Assembly (NCBI GenBank): GCA_964574875.1
Contig: CAZNOX010000005.1
Location: forward strand, 1 to 64,000
Direction of reading: 5' to 3'
Source of the DNA: DSCS01 sp035391585
Lineage (GTDB): Bacteria; Macinerneyibacteriota; Macinerneyibacteria; Macinerneyibacteriales; DSCS01
Length of the DNA stretch: 64,000 bases
Shown here: in pieces, positions 57,401 through 64,000 of the stretch
Numbering within the stretch: position 1 is the first letter of the stretch
How the letters are laid out: each line of letters starts with the position of its first letter
Notes under the pieces: model-generated
Told to the model about the DNA's origin: nothing
The model's database searches: none
Seen by the model: the letters and a program-made list of their open reading frames with translations, nothing else
Made by a program: the position numbers and the translations under genes

Positions 57401-59817
57401 GGCGGTTTCTGCTGATCCTGCTCGCTGCGGCCTTCTCTCTTTCTCTTTCCGTTCATGCCGAAAGCCTCTTTCAATACAGGATCCATGTCTATCCCACGGG
57501 GAAGATGAGAGAGAGCCTGAAAAAAAGCCGTTACTGGGGCGTCGCCCTGAGCGGTGGGGGAGCTCTGGGTTTTGCACACCTGGGAGCCATGAAAGCTCTT
57601 CTTGAAGAGGGGATGGTCCCCGATATGGTCACCGGGACCTCCATGGGAGCCATCATCGGAGGCTTCCTGGCCGCCGGTTATGATGTGGACGACGTGATCT
57701 CCCTCATGGAAAACACCGATTTTTTCGAGATGTTTCTGGACCTTCCCCAGAGAAGCAATGTGAGGATGACCCGGAAAGACCAGTATGACCTCTTTATGGG
57801 GAGTATCAGCTTTTCATCACGCGGCCCGGTGATCCCCGAAGGGATCCTTCCCGGGTATGAACTCCAGAAACTTTTTTTGACCCGTCTTTCCACGGTGAGT
57901 GCCATGGACGGCCTGGAGGACTTCAACCTCCTTTACTACCCGTTCCGGGCTGTTTCAGCCGACCTCATCACCGGAGAGGGTTTTGTCTGGGACAGGGGGG
58001 ACCTCGGCCTGGCTGTCCGGTCAAGCATGAATATCCCCGGAGTCTTCCCTCCTCTCAAATACCGGGGAAAAGCGCTGGTGGACGGCGGGATCTATCATAA
58101 TCTGCCTTTAAAGGAGCTCAAGGACCTGGGGGCCGATACCCTCATCGCTTTTGATTTTCCCCCTCCCGAAGAGGATCTCTCTTCAGCCCTCTCCTCATTG
58201 AAAAAAATGGCGTCAAACCTGGTGGAAGCAGGAGAAGAAAAGTACCGTTTTCTGGCCGACCTTGTGGTGACCTTTCCTGTTGAAGAGTTCAACGGGGGGA
58301 GTTTTGACAAAGCCAGGGAGCTGTTCCGCCTGGGATATGACTATACCCGGGAACATCTGCTGAAGATCCGCCGGAAAGTAGAACTGGGTGAGGTGAAGTA
58401 CTTTATCAGGGAGGTGCGCCAGGGGGACAATGCCTTGTCTGTGGGCCGGTTTGTCTCTGAAGAGGAGATCTATCGTCTTTGCCTCAGCCTCCTCACGCCT
58501 CTCACACCCTGGGCCTTTGATGCCCGTCTGGACGGCCATGTCCTGTTCGTCGAGAATGTGGAACCGCTGACGTCCATCCGCATCGGGAGTCCGGAAAAAG
58601 ATATCAGCTACATGACAGAGAGTCTTGATGAAGTCCGTTTTCTCCTGAAAGAGATCAAAAAGATCGAACAGGAGCGGGGGTTCTACAGCGTGAACATCGG
58701 AGGATGGACCTATGAGAAGGGGGTCCTCACGCTGGAGACCACACGGATGAGGATCACCGGGGTGGAGGCACAGGGAAATCACCTGACATCCGATGAGAAG
58801 ATCCGTCAGATCATGGGCTTTGAGGGCGAACAGTGGTTTGACCGTGACCTGCTCCGGTCCCTGGACAGGCTCTATGCCACGGGGAAGTTTGCTATTCTCC
58901 TGCCCTATCTGGAAAAGAGAGAGAACGGAATCGTTCTGAAACTCCTGGTGAAGGAGCGGGAAAACAACATCATCAGTCTTACGGGAAACTACAGGTCAGA
59001 CAAAGGTTTTCTCACCTTTCTCCGATATGAACGGAATCAGATCCTTCATTGGGGTGATTTTGCCGGGGCGGAACTGTCTGTGAGCAGGGACCTGTCACTG
59101 CGCCTTTTTGCAGGGACCTCTTCATTCTTGAAGACTCCCTTTGTCTTGAGTTATGAGGCGGCCTACCGCGAGGACAGCCTCTATCCTCAAGAGGAGTATA
59201 CGGAGTTTCGAAAGACAGGCCGCGTGACCCTCTCCTCCAACGGCTATCGGCATCAGCGCACTGTGGGCCTGGCCTATCGGGCCTATAATGCCTATCCCGA
59301 GGGCCCGGAGCGGACTCAATGGCTCCTTGAGGCGGGATTACGGACAGACACCCTGGACGACAGAAATCTTCCCACAGACGGATTGGCTTTCACCGGAGAA
59401 TATGAGACCTCGCTCAACGGACTGAAATATGACAGGTTCTCGCTTCGGGGAGAGGGATACTGGAAGATCTCTCCCCTGGGCTCTCTCTTTACTTCCTTCT
59501 TCTGGGGAAAGATCAGCCGGAGTGACAGTGACAGAAATCTGAAAGTCAGGTTTGAAAACCTCTTTGACCATGACCGTGATGCCATGTATAATAGAATCGG
59601 GCATATCGCCGCCGGGATCAAGGGCCCGGACAGTACCCCACTCGCCGTCCCGTTTGTCTATGCCGGATGGCTTTCAAGAGAGGGCGGACCGTGGGAACCC
59701 TACTGGGGCATCGGGGTGGAGCAGAAGATCCTTCTGATCAAGTATGCCCGCTGGGAGTATTTATGGAATCAGGAGAACGGAAAGATCGAATTTTCCATAG
59801 GAGCGAGGATCCCGTGA
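57397..59817 (+). CDS. Patatin-like phospholipase fused to a POTRA/BamA-type outer-membrane barrel
   Basis: 806 residues. A signal peptide covers 1-22. The patatin domain (45-320) has GGGALGFAHLGA (oxyanion loop), the nucleophile in GTSMGA near residue 82 and VDGGIYHNLP with the catalytic Asp near 229. A POTRA-like domain follows near 440-530 (GVEAQGNHLTSDEKIRQIMGF). The last 270 residues are a BamA/surface-antigen barrel (NYRSDKGFLTFLRYE ... FSIGARIP). This matches type Vd autotransporters such as PlpD/FplA, which place a phospholipase A1/A2 on the outer membrane. It overlaps the genes on both sides. Confidence 0.9.
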   Translation: MRRFLLILLAAAFSLSLSVHAESLFQYRIHVYPTGKMRESLKKSRYWGVALSGGGALGFAHLGAMKALLEEGMVPDMVTGTSMGAIIGGFLAAGYDVDDVISLMENTDFFEMFLDLPQRSNVRMTRKDQYDLFMGSISFSSRGPVIPEGILPGYELQKLFLTRLSTVSAMDGLEDFNLLYYPFRAVSADLITGEGFVWDRGDLGLAVRSSMNIPGVFPPLKYRGKALVDGGIYHNLPLKELKDLGADTLIAFDFPPPEEDLSSALSSLKKMASNLVEAGEEKYRFLADLVVTFPVEEFNGGSFDKARELFRLGYDYTREHLLKIRRKVELGEVKYFIREVRQGDNALSVGRFVSEEEIYRLCLSLLTPLTPWAFDARLDGHVLFVENVEPLTSIRIGSPEKDISYMTESLDEVRFLLKEIKKIEQERGFYSVNIGGWTYEKGVLTLETTRMRITGVEAQGNHLTSDEKIRQIMGFEGEQWFDRDLLRSLDRLYATGKFAILLPYLEKRENGIVLKLLVKERENNIISLTGNYRSDKGFLTFLRYERNQILHWGDFAGAELSVSRDLSLRLFAGTSSFLKTPFVLSYEAAYREDSLYPQEEYTEFRKTGRVTLSSNGYRHQRTVGLAYRAYNAYPEGPERTQWLLEAGLRTDTLDDRNLPTDGLAFTGEYETSLNGLKYDRFSLRGEGYWKISPLGSLFTSFFWGKISRSDSDRNLKVRFENLFDHDRDAMYNRIGHIAAGIKGPDSTPLAVPFVYAGWLSREGGPWEPYWGIGVEQKILLIKYARWEYLWNQENGKIEFSIGARIP

Positions 59818-62411
59818 AAGTCATTGCAGGCCATACCAATATGGATTTCGACTGCCTGGCCTCTATGGTCGCAGCAAGCCTTCTCTATCCCGATTTCACC
59901 CCTGTCTTTCCCGATAATGCCGAACGGCCCGTGCGAGACTATATCAGCCGGGAGGAGCTGGGGGTCTCCTTTCTCTTTGCCTCTCAGCTGGAAAAGCCCT
60001 GTTCAGAGATGATCCTTGTGGACAATAATGATCTGAACCGGACGGGTATCCCCGAAGAGTTTCTCAGAGGCTGTTCTGTCTCTCTCGTCTATGACCATCA
60101 TCCCGAAACGGGAGAGTGGCTCGCCAACAACAGTATCAGGGGAGTCTTTAAACCCTACGGGGCTAATATTTCCATCCTTTACGAGGAGATCTCCGCAAAG
60201 GGGATCGTTCTGCAGGAGGCCCACATCAGGCTCTTTCTTCTGGGGCTGTATGAAGACACCGGCTTTTTCAGTTATATCTCCCTTCATGAAGCGGATGTAC
60301 GGACCTTTGCGGATCTTTTCGGGCAGTTGAAGGAGAAGGACATCTCCTATCTCTCCCGCTATCTGGTGACTGATCTCACCGCTGATCAGCTCTCTGTCAT
60401 GGATGACCTGGCTAAACAGAGCACATATCTGGACACAGGCAGCGGCAAGATCGCTTTTTGCACTGCTGAACGGGAAGAGTATGTCTCCAATATCTCCTTT
60501 GTGGCCCAGCGCCTTCTTGTGATCCTTGCCGTGGAAGCGGTCTTCGTCCTGGTCCGTCTGGGCAAGACCGTCTATTTCCTGGCCAGGAGCCGCAGCCGGG
60601 CCATCGATGTCCGTGAAAGCGTCGCGTCCCTGGGAGGCGGAGGACACCCTTCTGCCGCCTATGTGGCTCTGAAGGAGATCTCATATGTGGATGCCCGTGA
60701 AAAAGTGTATGACATCATCCTTCAATGTTATAAAAAAGAGCGCCCCTTGCGGGAGATCATGAACCGTGACGTGGTCTCGTCAACGGAGGAGGAACCCATC
60801 ACCCGTGTGCGTGAGAAGATGCTCGCCTATAATCACTCCAAGATCCCTGTCACAGACAGCGGGGGAGTGATTCTGGGCATGATCACCCAGAAAGAGGTCA
60901 ACCGGCTTTTTCAGCACGATTTCGGGCATCTCCCTGTGAAGGATTATATGGACAGGGAGGTCCCTGTGCTGGATGAAAACACGGATGTCCTCAAAGCCCG
61001 TGAAGAGATCCTTGAAAAGAGGAAATCCATGGTCATTGTGAGCCGTGACGGGCTTCTGGCGGGGATCGTCACAAAAAACGACCTGCTCCTTATGGATTTT
61101 CTGGGTGAAGGACAGAAAAGAGGGATCAGAAACCTCTCTTCCGATATCAAATACGGATTGAAGGGCATCAATTTCAACAGAGTCCATACAGCCGGGGAGA
61201 TCGCAGACAGCCTCGGGTACCGAGCTTATGTCGTCGGCGGATTTGTCCGTGACCTGCTGCTGAAACGCGCGACCTATGACATCGACCTGGTGGTAGAGGG
61301 GAGCGGAGTGGATGTGGCCCGTGCCCTGGGAGAGAAGGAGCAGGGGAAAGTGATCATCCACAAAAAATTTCAAACGGCCACAGTCCTTTTTGAAGACGGG
61401 TTCAAGATGGATATCGCCACAGCCCGTTCGGAGACCTATGCCCGCCCGGGGGCCCTGCCCGTGGTCATGCGTTCTCCGCTGAAATATGACCTCTACCGGA
61501 GGGATTTCACCATGAATGCCATGGCCATCTCCCTGTCCACAGAGAGTTTCGGAGACCTCTATGATTTTTTCGGCGGGTACGACGACCTGAAAAAAGGAGT
61601 GCTTAAAGTCCTGCATACCATCAGTTTTATCGAAGACCCTTCGCGGATCCTCAGGGGAGTGAGGTTTGCCGCGCGTTTTGACTTCACATTCGGAAAACAG
61701 ACCCAGGGACTTTTGAAAAATGCTCTTGAGATGGATGTCCTCAAATACCTTTCCGGACGTCGTGTCAAAGATGAGCTCTTTCTGATCTTTGAAGAAGACT
61801 ATCCCGAAAATGCTTTTTCTCTCATGGAAGAGTTGGGGGTCTTTCCCGCACTCTTCGAGGGGCTTCATTTTACAAAAGAAAAGGTGAAGATCTTCAGAGA
61901 GATCCGCCATACCGTCCACTGGTACAGGCTTCTTTATTTCAAAAAGAAGATCCAGGAGAGGTTTCTCTATCTCATGGCCCTCTTCAGTGACATGGACCGG
62001 ACGATCCGCCAGGAGTGCACGGAGAAATTCGAGCTGACAAAAAGGTTTCAGACTCTTTCCGACCAGGTGGAGGCGTTTGTCAGGGAGAGGTATAAGGCCG
62101 TCCATGTGAAACGCTTTTTAAAGAAGAGCGAGATCTATGACCTTTTCCGACACCTGGAGCCGGATGCCATCCTCTATCTCATGGCCGCTTACGCTCATAA
62201 TGAACGTTTTCAGCAATATGCCTCTCTTTATATCATGGAGATCTCACGGAAAAGGCAGCTGGTGAACGGGAATGACCTGAAGGAGACAGGATTTCAAAGG
62301 GGGGAAGAACTACGTACGCTTCTGGAGACCATCCACAAAATGCACATCGACGGGGAGATCAGGACAAGGGAAGAGGCTCTTCGCTATTTAAAACGGCTGG
62401 CGACATCATAG
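59814..62411 (+). CDS. tRNA nucleotidyltransferase with DHH and CBS domains (CCA- or A-adding)
   Basis: 865 residues from a GTG at 59814 that overlaps the patatin-gene stop and has aggag upstream; the ORF extension to 59667 lies in that gene. The DHH phosphoesterase domain (1-315) has IAGHTNMDFDCLASM, LVDNNDLNRT, VYDHHPE and the DHHA1 motif GGGGHPSAA. Two CBS domains fill about 320-440. The nucleotidyltransferase domain starts near 455 with YVVGGFVRDLLL and DIDLVVEG, followed by RRDFTMNAMA and the RNA-binding helices. The tRNAs in this window lack an encoded CCA, so a CCA-adding activity is required. Whether this enzyme adds all three bases or only part is not decidable here. Confidence 0.92.
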   Translation: MKVIAGHTNMDFDCLASMVAASLLYPDFTPVFPDNAERPVRDYISREELGVSFLFASQLEKPCSEMILVDNNDLNRTGIPEEFLRGCSVSLVYDHHPETGEWLANNSIRGVFKPYGANISILYEEISAKGIVLQEAHIRLFLLGLYEDTGFFSYISLHEADVRTFADLFGQLKEKDISYLSRYLVTDLTADQLSVMDDLAKQSTYLDTGSGKIAFCTAEREEYVSNISFVAQRLLVILAVEAVFVLVRLGKTVYFLARSRSRAIDVRESVASLGGGGHPSAAYVALKEISYVDAREKVYDIILQCYKKERPLREIMNRDVVSSTEEEPITRVREKMLAYNHSKIPVTDSGGVILGMITQKEVNRLFQHDFGHLPVKDYMDREVPVLDENTDVLKAREEILEKRKSMVIVSRDGLLAGIVTKNDLLLMDFLGEGQKRGIRNLSSDIKYGLKGINFNRVHTAGEIADSLGYRAYVVGGFVRDLLLKRATYDIDLVVEGSGVDVARALGEKEQGKVIIHKKFQTATVLFEDGFKMDIATARSETYARPGALPVVMRSPLKYDLYRRDFTMNAMAISLSTESFGDLYDFFGGYDDLKKGVLKVLHTISFIEDPSRILRGVRFAARFDFTFGKQTQGLLKNALEMDVLKYLSGRRVKDELFLIFEEDYPENAFSLMEELGVFPALFEGLHFTKEKVKIFREIRHTVHWYRLLYFKKKIQERFLYLMALFSDMDRTIRQECTEKFELTKRFQTLSDQVEAFVRERYKAVHVKRFLKKSEIYDLFRHLEPDAILYLMAAYAHNERFQQYASLYIMEISRKRQLVNGNDLKETGFQRGEELRTLLETIHKMHIDGEIRTREEALRYLKRLATS

Positions 62412-63085
62412 AGAATCTTCTTTTTCCGCAATACTGTCCCCTCTGCGGAGAAAAGACGACCACACGGCAGGGGCTCTGTTCCCCCTGTCTGGAATCGCTT
62501 CCCCGTATCGGTGAAAAGATCTGCACACGGTGTGGGCGCCCCATGGCTTGGCGGGGCCTGTGTCCGGAGTGTACACCCCGTCCCCCGAGCAGGGGATGGT
62601 CACAGCGGCGCTGTCTCTACCAGTATGACGATACCATGGCTGCGCTGGTGCACAGGATGAAGTATGGAGGGGACCGGGCTCTGTTACGGGCCTTCTCCCG
62701 GAAGCTTGCTGATTTCTACAGGGAAACGTTCAGGGAGGGGGAGCACCATGCGGTGGTCCCGGTCCCCCTGGCTTCGGCACGTCAACGGGCGAGAGGGTTC
62801 AACCAGGCTGAAGAACTGGCCGCTCTTTTACCAGGGAGAAACGGGGCGGGACTCCTGGAGCGGGTGAAGAAGACAAGGCCGCAGTCCTCACTGGGAAGTG
62901 TCCGGGAACGCCGCAGAAATATGAGTGGAGCGTTTTGTGTCACAGAGAGTGTCCGAGGGCTTCGTCTTCTTCTTGTGGATGATGTGGTGACCAGCGGGGC
63001 AACGGCAAAAGAGGCTGCCCTGGCGTTGAAAAGAGGCGGAGCGCAGCGCGTGGATCTTCTTGCTCTCTGCCTGGCAAGGAGTTGA
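62408..63085 (+). CDS. comF: ComF-family phosphoribosyltransferase-like protein with non-canonical start
   Basis: 225 residues if read from the ATA at 62408, which overlaps the upstream stop codon (A-TAG). The frame upstream of the first ATG (62543) encodes the whole ComF zinc ribbon: LLFPQYCPLCGEK, CSPC, CTRCGRP and CPEC. An ATG start at 62543 would cut it off. No ATG, GTG or TTG exists in this region, so ATA (62408) or ATC (62405) is the likely initiator, unless the sequence has an error. The phosphoribosyltransferase motif is LLLVDDVVTSGATAKEA. Typical ComF proteins aid DNA uptake or recombination. Confidence 0.82.
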   Translation: MENLLFPQYCPLCGEKTTTRQGLCSPCLESLPRIGEKICTRCGRPMAWRGLCPECTPRPPSRGWSQRRCLYQYDDTMAALVHRMKYGGDRALLRAFSRKLADFYRETFREGEHHAVVPVPLASARQRARGFNQAEELAALLPGRNGAGLLERVKKTRPQSSLGSVRERRRNMSGAFCVTESVRGLRLLLVDDVVTSGATAKEAALALKRGGAQRVDLLALCLARS

Positions 63086-63088
63086 GTG

Positions 63089-63982
63089 ATGGGTTTTACA
63101 GTTCGCCCCATGCGTCCCGGGGATAAAGAGGACGTCCGGAAGATGGTGGAGACCTTATGGGAAGGGCACGACTATCTTCCCGTCCTGTTTGACAGTTGGG
63201 TGAAAGACGACAAAGGGCTCTTTGTGGCCGTGGAATACCGCGGCCGTCTGGCAGGGTGTGCGAAACTGACCTGGCTCACGGATAAGGATGCCTGGCTTGA
63301 GGGGCTGCGTTCGGACATGGACCTCAAGACCAGGGGCATCGGACGGGCCACTCTCGACTATATCATGCCCAGGCTGGCGGCTCACGACCCTGCAACTGTA
63401 CGGTTTGCCACCTATTGGGGAAATATCGGCTCCATCAAGAACTCCGAGCGGTTCGGTTTTATCCGGGAAAAGGAGCTGAATGTCAAGTCAGCGGAGATCA
63501 TCTCCGGGCAAGAGGGGAGATATCACGATGAGTACCGGCGGGTGGAGAGCGGCCGGGAGAAGCTGGACCTCCTGAGGCGGACAACGTTTTTTGACAAATG
63601 CGGAGGGTATATCATCGACGGCTGGCGTGTCTACCCGGTCAAGGAGGAGGTCTTTCCCCTCTTTTGCACCGACAGACGGGAATTCAGGAGCCTGGGGAAC
63701 AGCGGAGGGGACTTTCTCTCCTTTGCCCCGGACTACCGGCCCGGAGAGGTCAAACTCACCTGTTTTGAGTGTGCTCAAGTGAAAACAGGACGTGCGCTGC
63801 TCTCCTCGTTTCTCAGAGAGATGAGAGAAAGAGGGATCACTTACGTGGAAAGTGTGATCCCCGATGACCCTCTCATGAGGCATGTCTTCGCTTCAGAAGG
63901 CATGATCAGCTGGGAAAGGGAGCACGACTACTGGATCTATTCTTTTCCCCCGAAGCTTCTCAGGGAGCGTTATGGACAGTAG
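63089..63982 (+). CDS. GNAT-family N-acetyltransferase
   Basis: 297 residues from the ATG at 63089 with aggag 7 nt upstream; a GTG at 63086 is adjacent. The N-terminal half is a GNAT fold (FTVRPMRPGDKEDVRKMVETLW; the acetyl-CoA loop near MDLKTRGIGRATLDYIM; NIGSIKNSERFGFIRE). The C-terminal half has a second, weaker GNAT-like pattern (VKTGRALLSSFLREMRERGITYVES ... HVFASEGM), so a tandem or pseudo-dimer is likely. The substrate is unknown. The stop overlaps the start of the next gene. Confidence 0.82.
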   Translation: MGFTVRPMRPGDKEDVRKMVETLWEGHDYLPVLFDSWVKDDKGLFVAVEYRGRLAGCAKLTWLTDKDAWLEGLRSDMDLKTRGIGRATLDYIMPRLAAHDPATVRFATYWGNIGSIKNSERFGFIREKELNVKSAEIISGQEGRYHDEYRRVESGREKLDLLRRTTFFDKCGGYIIDGWRVYPVKEEVFPLFCTDRREFRSLGNSGGDFLSFAPDYRPGEVKLTCFECAQVKTGRALLSSFLREMRERGITYVESVIPDDPLMRHVFASEGMISWEREHDYWIYSFPPKLLRERYGQ

Positions 63983-64000
63983 GATCCCACCGCCACTCTT
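63972..64000 (+). CDS. Start of a further gene, cut by the window end
   Basis: An ATG at 63972 lies 4 nt after gggag and overlaps the acetyltransferase stop. Nine codons are visible (MDSRIPPPL). The overlap style fits this genome, but the product is unknown. Confidence 0.4.

Noticed and set aside
62543..63085. ComF starting at the ATG at 62543
   Set aside because: It would remove most zinc-ribbon cysteines that are encoded in frame just upstream.

Overview
The window looks like a chromosomal segment of an anaerobic, hydrogen-metabolising diderm (two-membrane) bacterium. A multisubunit [FeFe]-hydrogenase with its HydG and HydE maturases supports anaerobic or fermentative life. An outer-membrane-type beta-barrel protein, a patatin-barrel protein and a lipobox-type lipoprotein support an outer membrane. 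The first gene ends in a FlgD-like/secretion-type C-terminal domain (YPNPFNPET) of a kind common in several poorly cultivated diderm phyla. I cannot name the phylum. Genes are very densely packed, many with 1-4 base stop/start overlaps, and base composition looks even throughout. I see no insertion sequence, prophage, CRISPR array or rRNA gene. No gene-free stretch exceeds 300 bases; the longest (41333-41598 and 4403-4619) carry terminators, promoters and operators.

Layout. (1) 1-4402: envelope genes, namely a truncated secreted protein, a FecR-domain protein and a beta-barrel protein. (2) 4403-11364: a six-gene hydrogenase operon with two NuoE/NuoF-like pairs, an HndB-like subunit and HydA, closed by a strong terminator. 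(3) 11394-16793, mostly minus strand: a small unknown protein, HydG, a HEAT-repeat protein and an ornithine/lysine-type decarboxylase. (4) 16868-24354: a PAS hybrid histidine kinase, HydE, a cupin, an rRNA 2'-O-methyltransferase, and a sensor kinase/sigma-54 activator pair. (5) 24424-27192: a Gly-Cys-Leu tRNA cluster and two tandem CNNM/CorC-type membrane proteins. (6) 27208-32453: a partner-switching operon (STAS, RsbW-like kinase, two PP2C phosphatases) ending in a ThiS-ThiF fusion. (7) 32444-41372: a divergent FolD-like protein, a membrane protein, a degenerate kinase-like receptor, an acyltransferase, a DUF4388 protein, a GntR-controlled ABC transporter and a beta-propeller lipoprotein. 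(8) 41401-55190: a dcw cell-wall and division cluster in the order mraZ, rsmH, ftsL, ftsI, murF, mraY, murD, ftsW, murG, murC, ftsQ, ftsA, ftsZ, with no murE. (9) 55198-64000: an M42 peptidase, EcfT, a ComEA-like protein, a patatin-barrel protein, a DHH-CBS tRNA nucleotidyltransferase, ComF and a GNAT acetyltransferase.

How the parts work together. The hydrogenase operon probably moves electrons between NAD(H), ferredoxin and protons; HydE and HydG at separate loci would build its active site, and the third maturase HydF is not in the window. Signal transduction is prominent: one full hybrid kinase, two kinase-like proteins with altered signature residues, a sigma-54 activator whose receiver has lost its acidic pocket, and a SpoIIAA/RsbW/RsbU module with no sigma factor in sight. 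The division cluster is probably autoregulated by MraZ through three TGG(A/G)N boxes.

The observations I consider most worth a second look are these: substitution of a C-terminal cluster cysteine in HydG; hydrogenase accessory subunits that kept the fold but lost their [2Fe-2S] cysteines; a 19-bp palindrome over the hydG promoter; three strong promoters that place +1 on the start codon; a FolD-like protein lacking several catalytic residues; and a comF gene whose zinc-finger N-terminus has no canonical start codon.
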